Positions 35,163-46,904 of a stretch of DNA of 64,000 nucleotides are shown one piece after another. The number at the start of each line of letters is the position of its first letter. The first letter of the stretch is position 1. Source of the DNA: Gigaspora rosea (lineage: Eukaryota; Glomeromycota; Glomeromycetes; Diversisporales; Gigasporaceae); the NCBI GenBank assembly GCA_003550325.1, contig QKWP01000502.1, forward strand, positions 90,071 through 154,070. Direction: 5' to 3'. The position numbers and the translations under genes were made by a program. The notes beneath the pieces are model-generated. The model was not told the origin of the DNA and ran no database searches. It saw only the letters and a program-made list of their open reading frames with translations.

Positions 35163-36009
35163 TCAGACACATGTCAAACACATATAGTAAATATGCCATA
35201 TATATATTAGGTATATAATATATAAATTCTGTAATAATGATAGTAATATTACTACTGTACTTTATTTTAATTTTAATTTATTAAAAATATACATACTAAT
35301 TAAGTTATTTAAAATTTTTTATTTATATAATATAAATAACAAAAGTAGATCATTTTCATATAAGGATGAGATGCAAATTTTTTTGTATAACATACTATTA
35401 CACATGCAGAAATCGAACACATATAGAATCTTCTACGTCATATAGAAAAATTTCATTCGCTGAACCATATGATTTTTTTATCTTAAAACCTTTTTTATAT
35501 CCTTGAACAATTAAGAATGTCGAACTTGAAGTACACAAGCAACCTTAATTAGGTTTTTTGCCATTATAGTTGAAATCTTCGGGACCCTACCTATAGCACG
35601 ACTTGAAGCACCTCTAAAACACAGTACAGGTTTTCTAAATCTTGGAGTTTTTATAGCTCAGTAAGTGACATTATTTAAGTCTTGTTTTTCACAGTTGAGT
35701 ATGTAGACAATTCATAACTTTAGGATGAAAACACGTACAAATAATTGGGCAAGTAGTGTTATTTATTCTTGAGTTTTTACTATATGTTAAGACAAAACAG
35801 GTATGAATAGGGTATCATTGTGGTTTCAGGTTTTCATTACACAGGCAAAAGCAGTTATTTTTAAAACTATGATTAATAAAACACTTATTCTTTATCGAAA
35901 GTTTTTAGATATATCGACCTGCATAAAATATTATTATCACGAATATGTATATATGGACTCAACTTTATATTGTAAATGAAATATTTTTTGGGGGATTTGA
36001 TCAACTTAC
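35163..36009. other. AT-rich, nothing recognised
   Basis: No gene or clear repeat boundary seen. Confidence 0.4.
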
Positions 36010-36241
36010 CAACAATCACTTCGTAGACACCAACCACAGTCTATTTCACTGAAACTTATTTTATAAACAAAGTAATTCTTGTCAATATCATTAGGGTTAG
36101 ATTAGAATTAAAGTTAAGTTAGTGTAATTTATAAAAAAAAGCTTGTCAATGAAATGAGCTCTGGTAAAATAGACTATTGGCAAAATGAACTTGATGATAA
36201 TAATTGTCAGTAAAATGTGGTATCTACAAAGTGATTGTCAG
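36010..36241. repeat. TIR repeat, CAATCACTTYGTAGAYACCA ends
   Basis: Left AACAATCACTTCGTAGACAC and right (inverse) GACAATCACTTTGTAGATAC. The interior shares TTGTCAGTGAAAT-like words with 6600-7035. Non-coding. Confidence 0.5.
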
Positions 36242-37745
36242 TGAAAAAATATAGGCATGGGGCTTGATAAAAAAACTATTCCACAATAAAAAATTATATT
36301 GTACAATCATATGAATTTTATTTAAAAAATACCTGTAATTACATTAATATTTATAATTTATTTAATAAATCATTATTATAAAGATACATAATTTTACATT
36401 ATAATTTTACAATATATATTGCGAAGTAAATGCCTGATATCCTATTCATTAATTATTATGCTTGTTCTATTTAACTCCATATAGACTACATATTGCTCTT
36501 TTTAACCTTTAATTTAATAACCAAGACTGTTTTCATTTACTACATGCTCTATAAGAATAAAATTAATTAGTAAAGTGTAATTCAAAATGAAAAATAAAAC
36601 CTAAAAGACCTATACTAACCTCTATCTTATTCTTGAGATTCTAGTTTAAGCTTCAAAAATATCACTCTAAAAAAATTAAGAATTATATTAGTAATGAAAG
36701 GAAAAAATAAATAATAAGTAAAAAACAAATATCCAATACTTATCTCTAGCGATATATGTCTTATAGTCTTGTGGCAACAACGAATCAAAGGGTGACAAAC
36801 GCTGTGAACAACAGTCTGACGTTCTGCGAAATAAAAACACAATTGAAACTTGACATTCAAGCTTAAAAGTTCTTCAAACCCAAAGTGAAATGGCCGATTT
36901 AATTAATAGTCCACAATAATAAAATATAAATACTGTATAGTAAAAATAAAAATAGTTAAACAACTTACTACTGAAAGATCGTCCCGGCCTAGTATAAAAA
37001 AAGAGAATGCAAGATCTTTAGATTCAAGGTTGCAAGGAATGAAATAATCAAAAAAAGAGTTACAAAGCAAGTTAAGGCAAAACAAATCAATAAGATAAAG
37101 GAAGCAAAAGATCTAAATAAGCATGGAAACACCTAAGAAAAGATCTGTATTGAAAAAACCGTTCTGTTCTACAAATTTTATATGTGAAAATGAAACTTGT
37201 ATGAACTGAAAGTATGGTGTTGTAATCAATTTTGATTGGGTAATTACTTATTCTAGAACAACAATCGAACAAAAAAAATTCTTTGTACTACCTAAGCATA
37301 TTTCAATCAACCTAGGCAAATTTTGCGATATATACAAGTAGGTTTTTTTAATATGGTACAGGGGTTTAAAGTTCTATTACTATAAGTGGAAGGATTTGAC
37401 CTACACGCCACAAATTTTTGGTCAAAATTTATTGAATTTTAAAAAATTTTTATTAGTGGCATATCTGTGAAACATGGGTAAAATTTTTTTGTATGACGAT
37501 CCTATATGAAAATAATCTACATCCATCCTACCCTTAAGCATTTGCTTTTAACTCATACAATTATACAATTAATACAAAATTAACAAGAATTCAACGAACT
37601 AATCTTAATCACATAATTTATACTAAAAAAATCTAATGCTAACTAATATGCTCTAACTCTAACCCTAAAAGTTAATATTAATAATAATTATAATTAATAT
37701 ATATGCTAGCAAATTGCCAATTTGCTATTCACAATACTAGCAACT
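36242..37745. other. AT-rich, no gene recognised
   Basis: Three minus-strand open frames (36627-37272) of 60-77 codons have no domain and no start context I trust. Confidence 0.4.
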
Positions 37746-37845
37746 ACATATATATTAATTAAAATAAAATATAAAAAATAAAATAAATATAAAAAAATTT
37801 AAAATCAATGATCTCATGCTGAGCTATAAGATAAAAACATATATA
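37746..37845 (+). repeat. Left copy of a ~100-bp direct repeat flanking the SINE
   Basis: Matches 38486-38583 with about one difference (GAGCTATAAG versus GAGCTGTAAG). A further stretch, 37695-37760 (GCTAGCAAATTGCCAATTTG), recurs at 38705-38773. Confidence 0.75.
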
Positions 37846-37847
37846 TC

Positions 37848-38446
37848 GACCCTGGGTCGGATAGCGCAGTGGTTAGCGCTCCGGGATCGCACTCGCAAGG
37901 TCGCCGGTTCGAGTCTAGTGGATGACAAAAACCGTGTTGGGACCACGAGTATTAAGGATCTGCGATGAGGAACCGCACTTCTTCTCATTTCTGGACGTTG
38001 TACTACAGCGATAACAGAGTTGCGTGACATAGCCACATAGGTTATGTGGCATCCAGAAAAGGAAAAAATCCGACAAGAAACGTTGTAAACATAAGGACCA
38101 TCCACTATAAAAGGAAAAAGTAGGAATGAGAATAAGGGCACCTGATGAAACTACACCGACCAAAATGAAAAGTATTTCCCGGGGCAGACAAAAAATGGCT
38201 GACCTATAAAGCAACCTGGCGGAATATGTAGTTTCTTAAAGCTGCCTACGATCCGAAGAGGTACGGGGCACCGGCGTGGTGGACCTGCTGGAGTCAGTCG
38301 AGAAAACGGTCGATGGAGGGAGGTATAGTTTAGCTAGGAACCTTTAATAAATATAATATGATGTAATATGTTTAAAATATAATAAAGTATGCCTACTTGG
38401 CGTTCCAGGAGATAATGCCTGGTAAAGACTAAAAAAAAAAAAAAAA
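37848..38446 (+). mobile_element. tRNA-derived SINE, ~600 bp
   Basis: The head resembles a tRNA gene, with A box TAGCGCAGTGGTTAGCGC and B box GGTTCGAGTC, i.e. an internal RNA polymerase III promoter. A non-tRNA body of about 500 bp follows, then a poly-A run of 16 that enters the assembly gap. The tRNA-like part lacks a proper acceptor pairing after the B box, so it is not a functional tRNA gene. The two long minus-strand open frames (37824-38214) lie inside it and are not genes. Confidence 0.8.
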
Positions 38447-38473
38447 NNNNNNNNNNNNNNNNNNNNNNNNNNN
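38447..38473. other. Assembly gap (27 N)
   Basis: The N run is bordered by poly-A on both sides, so the gap lies inside or just after the SINE tail. Confidence 0.98.
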
Positions 38474-38485
38474 AAAAAAAAAAAA

Positions 38486-38583
38486 ACATATATATTAATT
38501 AAAATAAAATATAAAAAATAAAATAAATATAAAAAAATTTAAAATCAATGATCTCATGCTGAGCTGTAAGATAAAAACATATA
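38486..38583 (+). repeat. Right copy of the direct repeat flanking the SINE
   Basis: See the left copy at 37746-37845. Far too long to be an ordinary SINE target duplication. Confidence 0.75.
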
Positions 38584-40144
38584 AAAAATATAAGCTAGCA
38601 AACTTATCAAGATAGTTATTCATCACATTCATATGGCTAGAGCTTGCCAGAGGTTTTACTACTTATATTTACACGTCTACAATTATATATGGATTTTAAA
38701 TTCAATTAATATATATGCTAGCAAATTGCCAATTTGCTATTCACAGTATTAGCAACTACATATATATTAATTAAGAAAACTAACAAGGTACCCAAAGTAA
38801 AATTTACAAGACACCCAAAACACACCAAGCAATATTGCAAACTCGCACAAAGAGCACCCAAGAAAACTGACAGAATACTCAAAACGAAATCTATGACAAG
38901 AAACTCTGAAACACACCTGAAACAATATTGAAATCAGCAACAAGACACCATGTAGTCATACAAGAAATGTCCAAAAAAACTAACAAGCACCCAAAGCAAA
39001 ATCTCTAAAATGAATCTGAAGCAATGTTGAAATCAGCTAAGGCAATCACAAAATCACTCGAAGAACCTAAAAAAGTTAAAATATAACGAAAAAGAAAAAC
39101 ACCAATACCATTAGCAATAAATAATACACTGAAATGGTTGATACCAACAACGAAGCATCAACTAATAACTCTAATGCTGAAATCTAAAACTGTTACCCAA
39201 AGAATCTAAAAAATAAAAACGTGAAAGTTAGTATTTGATGATACTAACTAATGATGCCAACAACAAAAAAATGCACACGCTAAAATGGACGATACTAATA
39301 GTGGCAAAAGAAGTTGTGCCATCAATGAACAGCCAGCAATAGAAGTTGCTATAGAGCCAATAACAAAGAAAGGTTGCTTCAAAATAGATGATGCCAAAAA
39401 CGAAGTTAATTTCTGAAAAGTGTACTAGAGAAAATAAATTAAATAAAATATATTAAAAAAAACTTAATAAATTATTAAATAAAAAATAAATTATAATAAT
39501 AATAATAATAATAATAGATGGAACTCTTTTTGACAATCACTTGAACCAAATTACCAATGAAAAAAAAAACAAGAAGTTTTTTGTTGGAGAGTTGCCTATA
39601 CTTAATGTATAGTAGGATAATATAGAAAAACAGTTTTATAAAGAGCAACTAACTTTCCGGGGACTCCTTTATATATTCAATATGAAAGCCAAAAGCGTAC
39701 TTTTACAAGATAACTGGCAGAAGGTGTATCCTTTGTACAATAAATTTTGGTGGAAATTAAAGTTTTCTTCCATTGACAAAGTTTCCTGTGGAAAAACAAT
39801 GGAGAACAACAAAAAATTGAGTTTTTCAACTGCACCCTCTCCTTTAAATTTCTTTAGAGTATCGTCATACTTCCTTTTGGATTTTTTCGAAATTTTTGCC
39901 AAAAAGTGGGAATCCTAGCTTACTCCTCCAAAAAAAAAATCAGCAGTGTTTACTCCTTCTGAATTGGGACTGGTACTGTCATGAGTGAATTTGGTCGCTA
40001 CATACAAATAAACAATGAATGACATAGTTGGATCTAGAGAGCATGTGAAAAATTTCTTATCTTTTTTTTAGTTTTGTTTTTCTTTCTTTTTATATATCTG
40101 TACATATAATATATCAGTAGACATTAGTCTTGTGGTATTATATA
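38584..40144. other. Gene-free, simple repeats
   Basis: Contains (AAT)n at about 39491-39516 and a GCAACAA / CCAAAAAC-rich stretch at 38780-39440. Overlapping open frames on both strands at 39669-39918 have no domain I recognise; the minus-strand one begins with a lysine-rich segment. Confidence 0.4.
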
Positions 40145-40307
40145 ATTTTTATCATTTATGCTAGATGTATTAGCATTTACAGTTTCTATTCTCTTTTTGC
40201 TTTTTCTTTAGTTTTCTTTTATTTTAATTTTTATCATTTATGCTAGATGTATTAGCATTTACAGTTTCTATTCTCTTTTTGCTTTTTCTTTAGTTTTCTT
40301 TTATTTT
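40145..40307 (+). repeat. 82-bp tandem duplication
   Basis: Two almost identical copies starting ATTTTTATCATTTATGCTAG at 40145 and 40227. Confidence 0.8.
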
Positions 40308-40379
40308 TTTCTTTTGGTTGTATTTTTGGTTGGTTATTTGATTAGTCATTTAGGTATTGTCCTTCTTTAATCTTTTCCT

Positions 40380-40646
40380 CTTTTTTATTCTTCTTTATTA
40401 GAAGCTCAGAGAAGAAGTTTTTAGGTGGAATAGATTCTGTGGTTGGTTTTCTGAAGCCAGGCGGTGCTATACTTCTTGCTGATAGGAAAGACCATCGCTT
40501 GAGTATGAGCAAACCATTTCAGTGCAATAGCCAAAGTTGGGCACCAATTCGGGCAGCTGGCTTATTTCAATCATTATAGTTAGTATATAAAATTATGTAG
40601 CTTTTATATAATTTGCTAATAAAGATCAGATGGCTATGAAGCTTAA

Positions 40647-40680
<34 letters not shown>
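40380..40680 (+). mobile_element. Possible retroelement 3' end with (ATA)n tail
   Basis: A less AT-rich, non-coding stretch (GCCAGGCGGTGCTATACTTC .. GGGCAGCTGGC) ends in about ten ATA units at 40648-40680. A simple-repeat tail after unique sequence fits a 5'-truncated non-LTR element. No duplication is identified. Confidence 0.35.
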
Positions 40681-40684
<4 letters not shown>

Positions 40685-43600
40685 TTAATTAAAAAAAAGA
40701 ATAAATAGAAAAAAGTAAAAAGACATAAAAAAAAATAAATAGATATAAATAAAAGAAATTACGTGAAGATCTAATCTAGATCTAGATATAAATACAGAAA
40801 TAATAATTTCCGATAGCAAAAGCTGCTGTCAGAGAATCAAAAAAAAAAGAAAAATCGAACTAAAAATAATTAAAAACATATATTGAATTAGTTAATTCCA
40901 TTCTTGATAAGTTTAATATTAATTAACAAAAAATTTTTTTATTACTACAGATAATAGAGAAATATCAAATTTGCTATACAACAAATGTGCATTGCTAATA
41001 TTAAGTGTGCTGGGCATACATTGCAACTAAGTGTAAATTTAGAGCTAAAGCAAGTCAATAAGCTTATTCCAAAGTGCAAAGTACTAGTTTCTATTTTGTC
41101 AAAAGAAAAAAAATAAAAGCAACTTCATGAAGCTCAGTTGCAAATTGCTCTAGAACTTAAAAAACTACTGGACATTATTAAAGATATTAATATGAGATAG
41201 AATTCTACCTTTATTCTATTGAATGTCACGTCTTGTGCATTGCATACATTCAATGTTTGCATTTAGACTGTGTCCAATAAAATTTTTTGAACATGGACTA
41301 TTCCAAATAGTGCCCATGCCCATATCCACTTTACTGAAATGTTCGGAATATTTCGGAACTGTAATCTTATGTGTTGATTTAGAATAAGTGCCTTATGTCC
41401 AATCAAAAAATATAGACAATATGGACAAATTCCATAAGTGTTCATGTCCAATGCATATATTAATTTAGATATTTTGTTTGAGTTTGATCATTATAACTAA
41501 GATTATTTTAGTTTGTGAGAATTAAAGTTTTAATTAAATTATTCACAAATATTCCTATTAATTTTGTTTAATTCCAGAATTCGTGTTAATTTTGTAAGCA
41601 TAAACATTTAATTTGTTTTATTTTATCCGCATTGGTTAACTTGTGAAAGTAACATAATTGCATATAAACTTATATATCACATAAATAACTAATAATAGGC
41701 GTGTGTGTGTCTGTCCCTACATTTCGATTGGCTAATAGTAAAGTGATGTACTGTACATAATAAGGAATAAACTTTTATTTATTTCGTAGAGCTTAGAGAA
41801 CTCTAATTTTAAAACAAAATGGTTATTTGAATTAGATCATTATTGTAGTAAAAGTTTAATCTGTACTTAAAATTCTAATTTAATAATAACAATAAGTCAT
41901 TTTTATGACCGTACATTTTATAATTTTTCTTTCTTAAGTGTTAAAATTCTATTTAATAGCCACAATATCATTAAGTTTTCATTTTATATATTAGATTGTA
42001 TGTGATTGTGATATTTTCATACTACAATAAAACCAAAAAGTAATATAGATGTAGATATTTAATAAATAAAAGTCTACTAATATAAAGCCTATTAATATTT
42101 ACTAAGCATAGCAGAAACTCGTATTTTTACGGAAAATCACGGGTTATAACATTGGCTAATTGATGTAGATCCAAACATGATTATTGACCAATCAAATCAA
42201 TTAAAATTCTTTCGATACGCGAAATATGCGATGAATTTATTATTAATAAAAGCAAAGCCTTTTAATACTAAAGTAGTTTTATTCTATTTTTCAACGTTAG
42301 ATTTACTAAACTAACATGCTATTACTCTATAATCTATATTACTGTAATTAAATCGCGCCATCGTATTTATTATACTACATATTAGAGATAGTTTTCTTTT
42401 TGTTTGATATAATACGTTTATATGTCTTAGTTCGAGTAAAATAAATCGTTAAACGGTTTATATTGCTTAGCCTGTTTAATAAATGTATAAAGTTTTATGC
42501 TAATATAACACTCATAGTTTAACAATTTATAAATCTATTGTTTTGGCTTCATAATTTAAACATAGTAGAAACTCAATAAACTCTGTCAATTGTCAAACGC
42601 CCTACCTTTGTTCTTATGAAAACTTTCTGGTGAAAGCGATTGAAAACGATTAGAAAAGATTTTCTGCTAGAAACCCTCAAACCGAAGAAATTTTACTTAT
42701 AAATGGGGGCACCTTGAGTTTAACTAAGCGGATTGTGAAATTGCCGGTTTTAGACTACAACCATATATCAAATTTTCAATTGCCCATATAAATAGTTTGT
42801 GTAACAATTGTTTCGGAATCTATCGGATACGAGTTTCTGTTATTTTATTTACTATATTTCAATTAACATTAATTGAGTCACTAAATATGAATAGACAACG
42901 TTACTTCGTATCTAAAACAAAATTAGATTTTAACTATATTCGAAAGTAAAATATTCGATATATTCAATATATCAAATTGCACATTCCAAGTAATCATGAT
43001 CTCGCAAATATTCATATTTGCGCAGTCATACAATTTAACCATATATTATTAGTGTTCTATTTAAAATAACATCATTTTAAACTTACAAACCAAATCATTG
43101 ATCAATATATTTCTTAGAACTAGAAAAACATATCAGGTAAAAAGAAGATAGATATATAACATTATATTAATCCATATTAAGTTTATAAAACTCGGCCTTA
43201 CTTAAGAAATATCAAATATGAAATTCAATACGAATTTGTGCCTTATTATTTATATATTTAATAAATTATTATTTATTTACATATCTATACAGATACCACA
43301 CTATCTAAACTAATTATTAATCATTTTACACTTTTTTACCTTATATGCCTACATAAAATTTTAGAAAATTATTTTTATACATATATACACACTATTGTAT
43401 ATCTTTTTATATATAAGTACTAAAGAACAAACCTGTAAATAAAAATCTATTATCAACATGTCTGAGATTCGAATGTACAGAACCAAGTCAAACCATTTTA
43501 TTTCATATATTAAGCAATTTAATTGATTTGCATATTCCACCTTAGAATTGGTCAAATTTTTCCACAGAACACTATAGAAAATATAATTCATTAATTATAT

Positions 43601-43897
43601 AAAAAATCATAAATATTGTATGCATATAATACTTCTCACGTAGCAAAGCACATACAGATTCTAGTTTTATTGATAATTATAGAGATTCTTATTATAGAAA
43701 ATATGCATATTATGGCAAATATATACAATTGATGCATGGTATCAAATAACTGATAAATATTTTATGTCAGTTTTACATGATTTAATAACCAAGTATGTTT
43801 TGATTGCTAATACTCAAAAAGATATTTTTATAATAGGTCACGTTCAAAAAAATCAAATAATCGATATGAAATAATCAATACGTGTAAACATTTCTAA

Positions 43898-43952
43898 TTC
43901 ACCAATTTCACCAATTCACCAATTCACCAATTTCAGCAATTTCACCAATTCG
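43898..43952 (+). repeat. CACCAATTT short tandem repeat
   Basis: Five to six copies of (TT)CACCAATT with one CAGCAATTT variant. Confidence 0.75.
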
Positions 43953-44284
43953 GAGTATAAAGTTGTTTTTATCTGCTTGACCAATCAAATCCGTAATTTG
44001 CGGAGTCTCACCGTAATGTCCTTTGGACAATAATTAGAATCTAGCACTACAGATCCGATGTTCGCTTCACTATTTTTTTTTTACAAATTTTACATATACA
44101 ACAATTGAAGCAAAAATAACTACTATTAATAATTAGAAGGAACGCGAAATTAGGATAATATTAAACATTACATGAAAATGAATTTCATTATATAAAAAAG
44201 ATTATAAAAAAAGCATTTACCATACCATAACGCAAAAACCAAATTATCAACCAACTATAAGCTAACGTTTTGAACCAAAAATGG

Positions 44285-44423
44285 TACCAAAATGTTGTGT
44301 GCTATACAAACTCTTATGAGCAATAATCGTATATGTGATTCAATTATGCAATTACCAAAATGCTGTGTGCTATACAAACGATTAAGAGCACTGATCATAT
44401 ATGTGATTCAATTATGCAATTTG
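44285..44423 (+). repeat. 68-bp tandem duplication
   Basis: TACCAAAATGTTGTGTGCTA to GATTCAATTATGCAAT occurs twice in succession with a few substitutions. Confidence 0.8.
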
Positions 44424-45654
44424 CAGGATAAGTCCGATTAATAGAGAACTCTGCCTTGGCCACGATTGGTTACGATTAGTGTGCAGGCGAATCATCTCGA
44501 CAAGTTCCGGTTATACAAAATCATATGGCTCATTCTGCCATAAATAAGCTATGATGGCATAACTATTATTAAAACTTTTAAACGAAAAAATTTTCACATC
44601 TTCCTTATGACAATTCATTCAAAAATGTTAACATCCAAGAATAACTCCCTTAAAATTTTTCTCAAATAATTATTTATCGGCAATTACTAAGATAGCCTAT
44701 ATTGTGCTTTTTTATAAAGTTTTGTTAAATATATAAGTTGTAGATACTACATAATAATTTTAAAGACTAAGAGAAACCAAACACTGGAATTTAAAAGTTT
44801 AAATTCATCAAAATTAATCTCTGATCAGTTATGACTAATTAATATGCTGCTTAATTAAATTTAATTGCGTATCATATATTATTTTGATTAGATTTATTCA
44901 GGATTGAGCCCGGTAAATTATTCCAAATTCGGCCATCATCCAGTGATATTGATTTTATTGGTTAATCGAAATTTTAAACTTTGTCACGAATAAAAAAAAC
45001 CAATATGCATAAAAATAATAATATCTGTGACTAAATTAATACTGACAGAAGTCTTTACTATTAAATCTCAATAAATTTAAGCCTAAATCTATAATCTTGT
45101 CACAGACGCAACCGGAAACCAAGGTTTATTAAAGAATCCTAACGCACTATTGAACGAATCAAAATAAAATAAAAATAAATAAAATAAAACAAAAAAATAT
45201 ACAATAAATGATTAAACCTATTATAAAACACTAGTAAAAGAATCAGACACAATCAACTTTTAATATTCGCTCTAATATCAAACTGATCTTTAATTTTATT
45301 TAATAATCATTATACAGTTACAGTACCACTGCTTCGCTTTAATTCTTCTCAAGAAATCTACAAGCCTTATTATATCTCTCAATTTCGTATTATTAACCTA
45401 TATTATACGAAGTATGTTTCTTTATTAGTTGGGATTACGTAGAATAAATTTTTTGATACAATTGTAATCGTTTATTTACCAAAAGCTTAGTATTAAACGT
45501 CAAAAATTATATTTAACCACTCTGATCGGTGATGTAATTTGTTCGTCCTGTGGGAAATAATATTTAAATTCGTCCTATGGAAACTTGGAGGAAACTTGGA
45601 GGAGAGTGAATAAGTACTCCATTAATTATCACTGTTTGATCCCCATACAGTCAT

Positions 45655-45733
45655 TTGAACTAGAGTTTGGAACCGGTTTTGTCTTTCATATGTTAAAACC
45701 TATTAAAACCGGTTCTAAACTCTAATTTGAACA
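45655..45733. repeat. Inverted repeat around AACCGGTT
   Basis: TTTGAACTAGAGTTTGGAAC .. GGTTTT is mirrored by AAAACC .. GGTTCTAAACTCTAATTTGA. Arms about 30 bp. Confidence 0.65.
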
Positions 45734-46904
45734 ATCACCTGATCGTTGTCGATTATACAATGAGCATAGATATGGTCGATAAATTGTATGAAAATAATAT
45801 ATTTTTATTTCTGAGGTTTACAGCAATAAATTTTATTATCAGTTTAACTTTCAACCAGTCCAGTCGTCTGACTATTATTATTAAAGTTTAACATATAGCA
45901 CGATGAGAAATCTAAAAATCATAATTGCCCTTTACAGAGACTAAATACCGTATTTTCACGAAATAATACCCTTGAATCTAAAAACTACAATTACACCTTA
46001 TAGAGATATATAGAGAAATTAAAAATATCTACTAGGTTTATTAATCGATAATTTAGGAAATGTTTAATTCGAGAATAATTTAATCGATTAAAGAAAGGCT
46101 TATGGGCTTCTGATACGCGGCTTAATGAAAGGATGAAAAAAGACTTTGGTGAAAGATGCAAATCACTAGATGTATATGAAGATACGAATAGCCGTATAAT
46201 AAGGTTATACCAAAATTTAGTAAATCACGAATCTCTTCGCGATTGTTAACGATGTCACGTAGTACTTGGATTATAAGTTTATACGTGTATTAAGACACGA
46301 ATATGTTCTTTATTGAGCAAAGAAATCAAAAGAGAAAAAAAAAACAATAGCTGAATACAGAAATAGATATAGATGAGTTAGAAGATACAAAAGAGGAATC
46401 GAAGTTGAGAGCAAGATCAAAGTGAAAATGAAGACTATATATATATATAATTCAAAAAGAAATATATCATTCTTATCATTATTTCTAATTGATATTAAAT
46501 CATCCTACTCTTATTTCTATTTCTAGCTGATATTAAATCTTCCTAGTACAATAACCCAACGCAAAACAGTATGAAATGGCACGAAAATATATGACGCGTA
46601 TAAAGTTAATCAATAATATGTCCATAACGTGATTTAATGGAATGAATGACCGTGAATTTTGGTGGTAGAATTCCAACGTAACAACGGATTACGCCAAGCA
46701 GAAAGTTTAACCCAATTTCTAGAGTTAATGTATAGTTAAGAGCACATTAAAATCAAATTTACATACAGTCTTTATAAATTTATACACTTCTTTATTTAGC
46801 GTTATATATATACTGTATATTATTCTGTTATTATATCATAGATTTTAACCTATGCAAACATATACCAACATATACCAATACAATCTCAACTATACGTTAA
46901 AACG

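Larger units (their letters stand above)
40681..46904. other. Gene-free stretch downstream of MINPP
   Basis: AT-rich with scattered small repeats: CACCAATT tandem at 43898-43952, a 68-bp tandem pair at 44285-44423, an inverted repeat at 45655-45733 and a TIR fragment near 45950. No open frame here has a recognisable domain. Confidence 0.45.

Noticed and set aside
37856-37930. A tRNA gene
   Set aside because: A and B boxes are present, but the sequence continues into a 500-bp body with poly-A and there is no matching acceptor stem. SINE head.
37824-38214. Two overlapping minus-strand open frames of about 100 codons
   Set aside because: Antisense to the SINE body and tRNA-like head, with no protein domain. 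Non-coding.
39669-39918. Overlapping open frames on both strands
   Set aside because: One starts with a lysine-rich segment that could look like a real N-terminus, but I recognise no family and neither strand shows splice continuation. Left out as unsupported.
41263-41451. Minus-strand open frame of 62 codons
   Set aside because: It lies in a sequence with repeated TGTCCAAT / ATTGGACAT words, probably a decayed inverted-repeat element, not a gene.
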